NCBI RefSeq assembly: GCF_002073915.1
Contig: NZ_CP012841.1
Span: forward strand, 26,865-57,326
Direction: 5' to 3'
Source of the DNA: Candidatus Riesia pediculicola
GTDB lineage: Bacteria; Pseudomonadota; Gammaproteobacteria; Enterobacterales; Enterobacteriaceae
Length of the DNA: 30,462 bases
The notes under the pieces were generated by a model. It was not told where the DNA came from. It did no database searches and saw only the letters and a program-made list of their open reading frames with translations. Of the stretch, positions 20,410 through 29,107 are shown in pieces (position 1 is the first letter of the stretch; each line of letters opens with the position of its first letter). A program made the translations under genes and the position numbers.

Positions 20410-21661
20410 CCTTTTCTCCTTTAAAAATTATAATTCGATCTTTTTTATTTTCTTACTTGAAATTAATACAAATATTCACATATAGACAAAACGAATCTTA
20501 AGCCTCCATCTTAGAAAATAAAATAAGACTGGTTAATTGTTTTTTACTATCGATGTCAAAATAGAAGGATCGTCTTCCTCCTTCTTTATCTGTATCGATC
20601 CAACCCCAACTTGATTTTAATTTTCTATTTTCAATTTGAAAATTTTTTCAATGATAAAAGAAATTACTTTCTGTCGGATTCTTTGAAAGAATCTTCGATA
20701 AATCCGATTAGTACACGTAATATAAAACAAAAATAGGAAAGTAACCTTTTTATCAAATTATCGAGAACATTTTAACTAAAAATTATCAAAAAAATTTTTT
20801 TTAATATTCTACTAACAGAAAATCTCATTCATAAACAACAGTAGAATTTTCAATTAATCCATTATCATTTAATCTTCCAATAATTTTTATATTTTTTTGA
20901 TCAATGTCCCATTTTTTTAACTTTCTTTTCGAAGAACCAAATTTTTTATAAAAAACTTTTATTTCTGAAATTCCATTTACACAAGTTATATATGATTTTC
21001 TTTAAGAAAATCTAGCATTTTTGTAACTTTTTAAAGAGTTTTAGTTCGAAAATTCAGAAATTCTTAATTCTTTTATTATTGAAAGTTCACTATTTAATTC
21101 TAATCGATAAACTTTCTGAAATCTTCATAATTTATAGTTCCTTCTATATGAAACATCTATTCGTTCGAAATTTTTTACCATAAAAAATTAAAACAAAGAA
21201 CCAGATTTGATAAAAGAATCCTTTGAAATATACGAAATTCCTCTTCCTTCTAATAGGAGAACTCAATAAATGTAAAAAACCTAAACGATTAGAATCAAGT
21301 GACTTTTCCTTTAAAAATTCGTTTCCATTCGTTAATCTTTTTCGATTAAAACCGAAATCGAATTATCCGATAATATGAATAATTAATTTTTTCATATGAA
21401 TCAAAACTATAAGTTCAAAAAATTAACTGAAAAGACCTCCTTAATCTTTTATCTGAGTTCTCTCAATTCTAGACAAACCATTTATCTAAAATAATTTTTT
21501 GTAATCTTCTAGACTCAGAATAACTCATATATCTCCTGCTTAGCTCTTCTTGATATGGTTTTAGAAAAAACTTTTAAAATACGTATACGCCTTATAAAGG
21601 AATTACTCGAATAGGAGAAGCTCTATTTCATTCTGATTTATTCTTTCAATCATATCTCTCT
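20410..21661 (-). pseudogene. alaS: Eroded region replacing the 3' half of alaS
   Basis: About 1.25 kb separates the alaS stop from csrA. In E. coli the missing part of AlaS (roughly 465 codons) would fill this space, so I infer decay in place. I cannot find the editing-domain motifs: no HSATHLLHAAL-like or CGGTH-like peptide appears in any minus-strand frame. A short patch at about 21548-21580 reads ISRRAKQEIYEL, faintly similar to EEQRRRAREAS. Two minus-strand frames without start codons look more protein-like: 20498-20647 (includes SSWGWIDTDKEGGRRSFYF) and 20825-21001 (includes NGISEIKVFYKKFGSSKRK). I do not recognise either. The csrA promoter must also lie near 20410-20500. Confidence 0.45.
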
Positions 21662-22942
21662 TTATCTTTTTATCGAAGTTCCATGTTCTTTACAAATTTT
21701 CATGGCTATATCGATAGGTAGACCATATGTGTCATGCAAGAGAAATATATCTTTTTCAGATATAAATCGATAATTGAAATTTTTTAACTTTTCTTTTAAA
21801 AATTTTATTCCAACAAGTATAATTTTTAAAAATTGTTTTTCTTCTTTTTTTATTGTATGTTCAATGATTTTTTGATTGATTTTCACATATTTGAAATCTT
21901 TTTCATTTGATCTTGTGAAACAAGAAACTATCTTATACAAGAAAGGTTCTCGAATTCCATCCAAATATCCCTTTCTTACAGCACGTCTGATGATTTTTCT
22001 TATAACATATCCTCTCCCGACATTGCTCGGTTTAATATTTTCATTAATAATTAAAACGATCGATCGAATGTGATCTGATAGTATTCTTAATGTGTAATCT
22101 TTAAAACAAATTGCAGAAAACTGACTTCGAATAGATTGAATCAATTTCTTAAATGTGTCGATCTGATAATTTGATTTTACGTTTTGAATTACAGATGCTA
22201 TTCTTTCCAATCCCATTCCAGTATCAATAGATTTATATCGAAGAGGTTCTAATTTATTGGAAGAGTTCAGATTGAACTGTATAAAAACTATATTCCATAT
22301 TTCTATGAAGTTTTTTTTTCTTCTCTCAAATGATTCTAAAGAGCCATCAAAATCATCTTTTTCATCAAAATTATAGAAAATTTCTGTGCTAGGTCCACAA
22401 GGACCTGTTTTTCCCATTTTCCAAAAATTTTCTGAATGATATTTATGATTTTCTTTATCCTCTATTTTAAAAATTTTATTTTTAGAAATTCCAATCTGAT
22501 TCGCCCATATGTCATAAGATTCTTCATCTAGATGATGCACAGTAATCAAAATTTTATTCTTGGAAATTCCAAACCATTTTTTACTGGTTAATAACTCCCA
22601 AGCGTACTCAATGGATTCCGATCTAAAGTAATCTCCAAAACTGAAATTTCCTAGCATTTCGAAAAGAGTATGATGCGAATTAGTGTATCCAACATTTTCT
22701 AAGTCACTAAATTTCCCCCCTGCTCGAATACAGTATTGTGAAGTTGCTACTCTTGTAAAAGAGCTTAATTTTTCCTTTTTAAAAAAATTTTCTCTAAATT
22801 GATTCATACCTGCATTGGTAAAAAGAAGAGAAGAATTTCTTTCGGATGGAACTAATTTACTTCCAGGTAATATTAAGTGATCTTTTTCTTGGAAAAATCT
22901 TAAAAAAATTTTACGAATTTCGTGAGTGTTTCTGTTGATCAT
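21662..22942 (-). CDS. alaS: Alanyl-tRNA synthetase, truncated to the aminoacylation half
   Basis: AlaRS charges tRNA-Ala. The 426 residues start as in E. coli and include LLFTNAGMNQF, AGGKFSDLENVGYTNSHHT, FEMLGNFSFGDYF, GPCGPSTEIFY, EIWNIVFIQFN, DTGMGLERIASV, SDHIRSI and GRGYVIRKIIRRAVRKG, so the class II catalytic core is complete. The frame stops after HDTYGLPIDIA, about residue 411 of the 876 in E. coli. The end of the tRNA-recognition domain, the editing domain and C-Ala domain are missing. E. coli fragments of 461 residues still aminoacylate, so activity is possible but this product is even shorter. The adjacent downstream DNA is decayed. recX, normally between recA and alaS, is missing. 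Confidence 0.93.
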   Translation of the reverse strand: MINRNTHEIRKIFLRFFQEKDHLILPGSKLVPSERNSSLLFTNAGMNQFRENFFKKEKLSSFTRVATSQYCIRAGGKFSDLENVGYTNSHHTLFEMLGNFSFGDYFRSESIEYAWELLTSKKWFGISKNKILITVHHLDEESYDIWANQIGISKNKIFKIEDKENHKYHSENFWKMGKTGPCGPSTEIFYNFDEKDDFDGSLESFERRKKNFIEIWNIVFIQFNLNSSNKLEPLRYKSIDTGMGLERIASVIQNVKSNYQIDTFKKLIQSIRSQFSAICFKDYTLRILSDHIRSIVLIINENIKPSNVGRGYVIRKIIRRAVRKGYLDGIREPFLYKIVSCFTRSNEKDFKYVKINQKIIEHTIKKEEKQFLKIILVGIKFLKEKLKNFNYRFISEKDIFLLHDTYGLPIDIAMKICKEHGTSIKR

Positions 22943-22992
22943 AATTCTAATTTTTTGAAATTATCTCAATCTATTTTATTATACATATTTTA

Positions 22993-23991
22993 TTATCTAT
23001 TTTCGAAAAGAAAACTCCTTAGTTTTTCGTTTAATTCTCGATAAAAATCCATTTTACTTTTTAAATAATTGGATACATTTACCTTTCCTTGACCAATTTG
23101 TTTTCCTTGATAATTATACCAAGATCCGGATTTTTCAATCAATTTGTATTGAACAGCTAAATCAATAATTTCTCCGTATATATTAATTCCCTCGCCATAA
23201 AGAATTTGAAATTCTGCTTGTTTAAATGGAACTGCAACTTTATTTTTGACTACCTTCACTCTTGTTGAACTACCGATGATCTCTTCACCATTCTTAATAG
23301 ATCCTATCTTTCTGATATCCAAACGTATAGACGCATAAAATTTCAAAGCGTTCCCACCGGTTGTTGTTTCTGAATTACCAAACATTACACCTATCTTCAT
23401 TCGAATTTGATTGATGAAAATTAAAAGAACGTTAAAATTTTTTAAATTGCTAGCTAATTTTCGCATAGCTTGACTCATCATTCTAGCAGCTAATCCTATG
23501 TGCGAATCCCCTATTTCTCCTTCTATTTCTGCTTTCGGAGTTAGAGCAGCGACTGAATCAATAACGATCACATCAACTGTTCCAGATTTGATTAAAGCAT
23601 CACAAATTTCCAAAGCTTGTTCTCCATTATCTGGTTGAGAACACAATAAATTATCAACATCCACTCCTATTTTTTGAGCATAAGAAGGATCAAGAGCATG
23701 TTCGGCATCAATGAAAGCACAAGTTTTTTTCTCTTTTTGAGCTGAAGAAATAATCTGTAATGTCAAAGTTGTTTTTCCAGAAGACTCCGGACCATATATT
23801 TCAACAATCCTTCCTAGAGGTAATCCTCCCACTCCTAAAGCTACATCAAGAGACAGCAGACCTGTAGAAATCGCCTCTACTTTCATAGATCGATCTTGTC
23901 CTAACCTCATGATGGACCCCTTTCCAAATTGTTTTTCGATTTGATCTAAAACTAAATCAATTGATTTCATTTTATCCTGATTAATAATCAT
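22993..23991 (-). CDS. recA: Recombinase RecA
   Basis: RecA forms filaments on single-stranded DNA, drives homologous pairing and activates LexA cleavage. The 332-residue protein shows [14 protein letters not shown], the P-loop GPESSGKTT, the [19 protein letters not shown] stretch (Walker B), the L2 loop region [15 protein letters not shown] and a C-terminal domain trimmed relative to the 353 residues of E. coli, without the acidic tail. The frame extends to 24027, but the ATG at 23991 has GGAG eight bases upstream and fits the family N-terminus. Many tiny symbiont genomes have lost recA, so this lineage retains recombination. Confidence 0.96.
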   Translation of the reverse strand: MIINQDKMKSIDLVLDQIEKQFGKGSIMRLGQDRSMKVEAISTGLLSLDVALGVGGLPLGRIVEIYGPESSGKTTLTLQIISSAQKEKKTCAFIDAEHALDPSYAQKIGVDVDNLLCSQPDNGEQALEICDALIKSGTVDVIVIDSVAALTPKAEIEGEIGDSHIGLAARMMSQAMRKLASNLKNFNVLLIFINQIRMKIGVMFGNSETTTGGNALKFYASIRLDIRKIGSIKNGEEIIGSSTRVKVVKNKVAVPFKQAEFQILYGEGINIYGEIIDLAVQYKLIEKSGSWYNYQGKQIGQGKVNVSNYLKSKMDFYRELNEKLRSFLFENR

Positions 23992-24355
23992 TATCAAACT
24001 CCATATCCATCGATTAAAAAGATACACGGTTGAAAAATTTACCTAAACATAATTTTCATGGATGAAACCCGAAAAATCCTTTATGACGTTTGATTATGAA
24101 AAATAACTCTCAAAAAACTAATGATGAATCAATAAAACCGCGATCTACCTTTTGCATAAAAATTACGAAAAGATTTTTCTTGATAATACTATTTTTCAAA
24201 CATGAGGAATAGGTCGTTTAGATGACTTGAAAGTTCATATAAAGTAGATAAGAATGAATGTATTTTCGATGTTTTAATCTTATTTTCATATAATTTTAGG
24301 AGAACTATGGATTAAGAAACCAATCTATATCACTTTGCTGAAAGTTAATAAGAAA
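23992..24355. other. Gene-free gap between recA and gmhA
   Basis: No open frame of interest, RNA gene or clear hairpin with T-run. It must carry the recA promoter; I could not identify a LexA box (CTGT..ACAG palindrome) in it. Confidence 0.4.
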
Positions 24356-24940
24356 TTACTTTTTCATTTCTTTTTCTATTAAAAAAACTAAAATATGTAT
24401 TATCTTGATATGAATTTCCTGAATTCTATCTGAATATCGGAAATGAGGTACTCTGATTTCTATATCGGAAAATTTAGCGATCTGACCTCCATCTTTTCCT
24501 GTTAGACTAATAATATACATTTTCTTAGACTTTGCGTATTCAGCTGCCTTAACTATATTTTTAGAATTTCCAGATGTAGAAATTGCAAACAATATATCTC
24601 CTTCTTTTCCAACGGATTCAACATATCTACAAAAAACTTCATCATATCCATAATCGTTAGCTACACAAGAAATATAACTAGAATCAGAGATAGATATTGC
24701 TGGATATCCAATTCTGTTTTCTCGATAACGGCCAATTAATTCCTCTGAAAAATGCATAGAATCACAATGAGATCCTCCATTACCACAGGATAGTATCTTA
24801 TTTCCAGATTGAAAAGCTTTGCAAATCAGTAAAGCTGCATTTTTGATGGATGAAATATTTTTTTTACTTTTTGAAAATTGATCCAAAACTTCTTTTGCTT
24901 CTTGTAATTCAAGAAGAATATATTCTTCTAATTTGTCCAT
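24356..24940 (-). CDS. gmhA: Sedoheptulose 7-phosphate isomerase
   Basis: GmhA converts sedoheptulose 7-phosphate to D-glycero-D-manno-heptose 7-phosphate, first step to the ADP-heptose of the LPS inner core. The 194 residues form one SIS domain: [18 protein letters not shown], with the His and Glu of the zinc site, [37 protein letters not shown] and [13 protein letters not shown] with the remaining zinc ligands. The ATG at 24940 is preceded by AGGAG and matches the E. coli length of 192; the longer frame would use a TTG. Its presence suggests the cell still makes a heptose-containing envelope lipopolysaccharide. Confidence 0.94.
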   Translation of the reverse strand: MDKLEEYILLELQEAKEVLDQFSKSKKNISSIKNAALLICKAFQSGNKILSCGNGGSHCDSMHFSEELIGRYRENRIGYPAISISDSSYISCVANDYGYDEVFCRYVESVGKEGDILFAISTSGNSKNIVKAAEYAKSKKMYIISLTGKDGGQIAKFSDIEIRVPHFRYSDRIQEIHIKIIHILVFLIEKEMKK

Positions 24941-25312
24941 AAGTACTCCTATCGAAATGGTGAACAACTTTTATATAACTTTTGATCTTGAGGATACACT
25001 AAGATTTAAAATTCAAAATTTTTATGTGATAAGACTTTTTAAATTTTCATTATTTCTTATGAGCTTCTTCATCATTTTAAAAGAGAAAAACATAAGAAAA
25101 TCAATTTTTATTGAAAAATCATGAAAAAAATAAAGAGTTTTTGAGATACATTTTCAATGTATAGTTCGTTTTCATAATTTCTTAACGTACTTTTTTCGAA
25201 TAAACTTCAAAATTTATCGATATAATTATTCATATTTTCATGAAAGTAACTTAAAAATTGATTTAAGGAAATTATTATAATTCATTTCTTATAAATTCGA
25301 GAGGGAAGAAAA
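24941..25312. other. Divergent gap between gmhA and gshB
   Basis: This non-coding segment must hold the promoters for gmhA (minus) and gshB (plus). A TATAAT occurs at 25221-25226 on the plus strand, but no good -35 hexamer stands 16-18 bases upstream. GAGGGAAG before 25313 serves as the gshB ribosome binding site. Confidence 0.4.
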
Positions 25313-26281
25313 GTGAAAAACCAAATTCGATTAGGAATAGTAATGGATTCCATAAAAAATATTAAAATAGAAAAAGATAGTAGTTTTATAATGTTATTGG
25401 AAGCATATAAGAGAGGATATCAAATATATTACATGCAATTAAAAGATATTTTCTTAATTAAAAATGAACCATTGGGATCTGCTCGAATGATTACAGAAGT
25501 TAAAGAAACGAAAAACACATGGTATAAACTAAAAAAAAAGAAAGATATTTATCTTAAAAATCTGGACATCATTTTAATGAGAAAAGATCCTCCATATAAT
25601 ATGGAATATATTTATGCGACACATATTTTAGAAAGAGCTGAAATTTTTGGAACATTGGTAGTCAATTGTTCCAAAAGTTTGAGAAATTACGATGAAAAAG
25701 TTTGTGCTAGTTTTTTTACTCATTTAGTTCCAAAAACAATAATTTCTAAAAGTTATGAAAAATTATCTGAATTTCATAAAAAAAATCATGATGTCATTCT
25801 CAAACCTCTTGGAAAGATGGGAGGAGAATTGGTATTCAGATTAGATAAAAATAACTTTAACGCACAAACAATCATAGAAACTATTACTAAAAAGGAAAAA
25901 GTCTTCTGTATAATGCAAAAATACGTTCCAGAAGTAATAGAAGGAGATAAAAGAATTTTAATCATCAATGAAAAAATTATTCCGTATTGTCTTGCCAGAA
26001 TACCTCAAAAAAATAGTGTTCGAGCCAACTTATTATCTGGAGGAATAGGAGAAGTAAGATCTTTAAAAGAAAGTGATTGGAAAATTTCTAAAGAGATTGC
26101 AAATTACTTAAAGAGAAATGGAATATTTTTTGCAGGAATCGACATTATTGGAAAAAAATTGATTGAAATTAATATAACTAGTCCGACATGTATTCGTGAA
26201 ATTGAATCACAAGTTCCAGGATATTCAATAATCAAGATATTTTTTGATCAAATTGAGATAGAATTGTCAAAAAGAAAATAA
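25313..26281 (+). CDS. gshB: Glutathione synthetase
   Basis: GshB adds glycine to gamma-glutamylcysteine with ATP, completing glutathione. The 322-residue ATP-grasp protein matches E. coli (about 316): RLGIVMDSIKNIKIEKDSSF at the start, ILMRKDPPYNMEYIYATHIL, DVILKPLGKMGG (ATP-binding lysine), GDKRILIIN, PYCLARIPQ, NLLSGGIGE, GIDIIGKKLIEINITSPTC and REIESQ. GTG at 25313 is used as start, supported by GAGGGAAG upstream and alignment to the E. coli N-terminus. It precedes yqgE as in E. coli. Together with gshA the pathway from glutamate, cysteine and glycine is complete. Confidence 0.95.
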   Translation: MKNQIRLGIVMDSIKNIKIEKDSSFIMLLEAYKRGYQIYYMQLKDIFLIKNEPLGSARMITEVKETKNTWYKLKKKKDIYLKNLDIILMRKDPPYNMEYIYATHILERAEIFGTLVVNCSKSLRNYDEKVCASFFTHLVPKTIISKSYEKLSEFHKKNHDVILKPLGKMGGELVFRLDKNNFNAQTIIETITKKEKVFCIMQKYVPEVIEGDKRILIINEKIIPYCLARIPQKNSVRANLLSGGIGEVRSLKESDWKISKEIANYLKRNGIFFAGIDIIGKKLIEINITSPTCIREIESQVPGYSIIKIFFDQIEIELSKRK

Positions 26282-26386
26282 TTAAAGACAAAGACAGATT
26301 AGAAAATATTATGGAACAAAATAAAAATTAACTCTTGAGATCAGATAACTAAAAAGATCAAACTATTACGTCAATAAATTAACTAT

Positions 26387-26950
26387 ATGAATCTACAAAA
26401 TCATTTCCTCATTGCAATGCCAATGTTAATAGACCCTTATTTCAAAAGATCAGTAGTCTATATTTGTGAACATAATGACAAAGGAGCGATGGGATTAATT
26501 ATCAACAAACCAATTGAACAGATTTCAATCAATAATATATTGCATAATTTAAATATCGATCCATCTAGAGAGGAAATAAAAAAGAAAATTAGTCAACCTA
26601 TTTTTTCTGGAGGACCTATAGCAGAAGCTCATGGATTTATTTTACATTCTCCTAAAAGTCAGTTTAATTCCACTTTAAAACTTTCTGATGAAATCATGAT
26701 TACCACTTCAAAAGATATTTTAGAAAGTCTTGGAACAGATAGACAACCAGAAAAAACTTTGATTGCGTTAGGATATTCTAGTTGGGAAAAAGGACAATTG
26801 GAAAGAGAGATGATAAAAAACAATTGGTTAACTGCAAAAGCAAACAGCAACATTATCTTTCACACTCCTGTTGCAGAAAGATGGAAGGAAGCCGCAGCAT
26901 TAATTGGAATAAATATTTTTAAGATTTCTGATCAGTATGGAAACGCTTAA
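26387..26950 (+). CDS. yqgE: YqgE/AlgH family protein (UPF0301)
   Basis: This is a conserved protein of unsettled function. All 187 residues align with E. coli YqgE: MNLQNHFLIAMP, DPYFKRSVVYICEHNDKGAMG, NKPIEQ, FSGGPIAEAHGFILHSP, TTSKDILESLGTD, ALGYSSWEKGQLEREM and NWLTAKANSNIIF. The start at 26387 corresponds exactly to the E. coli start, although no clear ribosome binding site precedes it. It follows gshB by 105 bases, the ancestral order. The next ancestral gene, yqgF (ruvX), is missing. Confidence 0.94.
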   Translation: MNLQNHFLIAMPMLIDPYFKRSVVYICEHNDKGAMGLIINKPIEQISINNILHNLNIDPSREEIKKKISQPIFSGGPIAEAHGFILHSPKSQFNSTLKLSDEIMITTSKDILESLGTDRQPEKTLIALGYSSWEKGQLEREMIKNNWLTAKANSNIIFHTPVAERWKEAAALIGINIFKISDQYGNA

Positions 26951-27608
26951 GAAATGAAATTGGTTTTTCATACTATCTTTGAAATATATGAAAATATATT
27001 AAATGAGAAAGTTAGTTTTTAAAACAGATAAAATCAACCCCATTGTTTTAGTTTCAGGTGAATTAATCTGATTTAATTGAAAATAAAGGTTGATTTTGAA
27101 AAAAGTATAGTTAAAACGTATAGAAATAAAGCAAAATATCTTAAATTTGATTTAATTGAAATTACAATCTATAAAAATTTTTATATATGAGGTATGACTC
27201 AGAGATAACATCGAACAAGAAAAAAATTTTCTTGAAAAAATATTTTATATAATTAAGAGAAAAATAGAAAATTATAAGTCAATCGAAAAAATGAATACAC
27301 AACAGCTTTTTAGAGAAAGTTTTCTAATATTTGATTTTTCTATGAAAGAATTTCAGAACTGAAGAAATCTGTCAGTAAAATACAAAAATTCATAAAATAT
27401 CTAAAATCGTTATTTTTGATATTATGATGTATAAATTTTATTAAATTCTCTAAAAATTCTAAAATTTTTCCGATTTTCTTAAAATAAGAGAAATTTTTAT
27501 TCTAAATAAAATATCAATAGTCATTGAGTCAAACTTCAAAAGTTTATTCTATGCACTATTTACCGAATCAAAGAAACTTTAATCAAACATTTTTGGAGAA
27601 CGTATGTT
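26951..27608. other. Gap where yqgF, yggR and yggS have been lost
   Basis: In E. coli yqgF, yggR and yggS lie between yqgE and yggT. Here about 660 bases of A/T-rich sequence remain, without any frame or motif I can assign to those proteins. GGAG at 27595-27598 belongs to yggT. Confidence 0.45.
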
Positions 27609-28205
27609 ATGCAATTTCTAAACTTCATTGTTCCCTCTATCACTCAATTCTATATTGTTTTATTCTTGATTAAATTTTGGATACAATGGAATAACATAAA
27701 TATTCAAAACTTCTTTCTTCAATTTATCATGAAGTCGACGGATTTTATATCCGAAAAGATATACTCAATTTTTCCAATGAAAATACTTCGCAAAAAGTTA
27801 TCTTCTTTGATCATATCGTATATGTTTGTCTGTATTCATATGATGTTCACATTTTGGATTGAAAATTATTTTCAATTGATCAATAAAATATCCATTTTGA
27901 TAATTAGTATGATTCAATTAGCGACCTATTTCGGAAAAATCATTTTTTGGTTAGTAGTTGGAAGAATTTTACTTAATTGGAAAAAAAATATATGTCATCC
28001 AATGTTGGAGACCATAAATTCATTGATACAACCCATTATCTTAAAGATCAGCAAAATAACTTCGAATTATAATGGTGACTACTTTTCTTATGTGATAATC
28101 ATATTAACATTGATGTCATTGAACTACTTACGTATGGATTTGATATCTCTAATTGACTCAAGAGCTGCGAACATCATCAGTTCTTATCATCGTTCTAACA
28201 CATAA
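27609..28205 (+). CDS. yggT: YggT family integral membrane protein
   Basis: YggT is a small inner-membrane protein of uncertain role; relatives in other bacteria affect division or osmotic tolerance. The 198 residues (E. coli 188) show the duplicated layout of the family: a hydrophobic first segment (about 5-27) followed by FWIQWNNI, then membrane segments near 60-85, 88-115 and 155-180, with the second copy of the motif near GRILLNWKKN and the LIQPIILKIS stretch matching E. coli ADPLLRPIRRLL. GGAG lies ten bases before the ATG. The sequence is more divergent than its neighbours, but context after yqgE supports the assignment. Confidence 0.82.
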   Translation: MQFLNFIVPSITQFYIVLFLIKFWIQWNNINIQNFFLQFIMKSTDFISEKIYSIFPMKILRKKLSSLIISYMFVCIHMMFTFWIENYFQLINKISILIISMIQLATYFGKIIFWLVVGRILLNWKKNICHPMLETINSLIQPIILKISKITSNYNGDYFSYVIIILTLMSLNYLRMDLISLIDSRAANIISSYHRSNT

Positions 28206-28224
28206 ATCGAGATTTTTTAAATGG

Positions 28225-28251
28225 TAAAAATTCATAAAAATATCTTATGAA
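28225..28251 (-). terminator. Candidate terminator after pabA
   Basis: On the minus strand TTCATAA/TTATGAA (28231-28251) forms a 7-bp stem with a 7-nt loop and is followed by TTTTTA. It lies about 30 bases past the pabA stop. The stem is AT-only apart from one pair, so strength is doubtful. Confidence 0.4.
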
Positions 28252-28279
28252 ATTGATTCTTCTATTAAAAAATGAATTA

Positions 28280-28858
28280 TCAATAGTTAATAAAATTCTT
28301 CAAAATTTTGTGACCATCTTCAGTTAAAATGCTTTCTGGATGGTATTGTACTCCTTCTACCAGAAAACGCTTATGACGAATTCCCATAATTTCCTCGATA
28401 TTGCCATTCTTATCTATAGTCCAGGAAGTAATTTCTAAAATATTTGGTAAGGATGAAATTTCGATAACTAAAGAATGATATCTAGCGGCCACAAACGGTC
28501 GACTAACCCCTTTTAATATTCCGATCCCTTGATGATATATCTTTGAAGATTTTCCATGAATTGGTTTTTTAGCTTTGACAACAGAAGCTCCGAAAACTTG
28601 TCCGATTGCCTGATGACCTATACAAACTCCAAGTATCGGTATCTTTCCAGAAAAGTTCTGTATAACTTTTTTAGATATACCGGTCTTTTCAGGAGAACAA
28701 GGACCTGGAGAAATAACTATATGAGAAGGACTCATCAATCTAATCTCATCTATATCTATAGAGTCATTTTTTCGAACTAAAACTTCGATATTCAATTCTA
28801 AAAAATATTGATATAAATTGTAGGTAAAAGAATCATAATTATCTATAATTAATAACAT
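28280..28858 (-). CDS. pabA: Aminodeoxychorismate synthase glutaminase subunit
   Basis: PabA hydrolyses glutamine and passes ammonia to PabB, which makes 4-amino-4-deoxychorismate for p-aminobenzoate and folate. The 192-residue class I amidotransferase begins MLLIIDNYDSFTYNLYQYF, aligned with the E. coli start; the frame continues 35 codons upstream but that part has no family match. Oxyanion motif SPGPCSPEKTG, nucleophile GVCIGHQAIGQ and the His-Glu pair in QYHPESIL complete the triad. HGKSS and RYHSLV agree better with PabA than TrpG, though amphibolic use cannot be excluded. No pabB or trpE is in the window. Confidence 0.9.
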   Translation of the reverse strand: MLLIIDNYDSFTYNLYQYFLELNIEVLVRKNDSIDIDEIRLMSPSHIVISPGPCSPEKTGISKKVIQNFSGKIPILGVCIGHQAIGQVFGASVVKAKKPIHGKSSKIYHQGIGILKGVSRPFVAARYHSLVIEISSLPNILEITSWTIDKNGNIEEIMGIRHKRFLVEGVQYHPESILTEDGHKILKNFINY

Positions 28859-28992
28859 AATATTATCTCTAATACAGATAAAATTAAGATAACATAAAAT
28901 TTTTTCTGAAAATAAAATTCCTTCATTTTCTTTTGGAAAGATATATTGTAAAAATCCATTCATTCTATCATCTCTTTATAAGAGATTAAAAT

Positions 28993-29011
28993 ATCTTACA
29001 AAATGTAAGAT
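28993..29011 (-). other. Small hairpin between polA and pabA
   Basis: ATCTTAC/GTAAGAT (28993-29011) makes a perfect 7-bp stem about 100 bases past the polA stop and is followed on the minus strand by ATTTTAA. It could be a weak polA terminator or an mRNA 3' end; support is limited. Confidence 0.3.
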
Positions 29012-29107
29012 CTAAATTATTCAGCTTTATTTGCAGTAAATAACATTAAGTCTCTTAATTTTTCCTTCAAAGAAATTTTCAAATTCTTGCTTTAGATAAA
29101 ATTAAAA

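Noticed and set aside
28859..28963. 35-residue N-terminal extension of PabA
   Set aside because: The family starts at MLLIIDNYDS; the extension has no homology or ribosome binding site that favours it.
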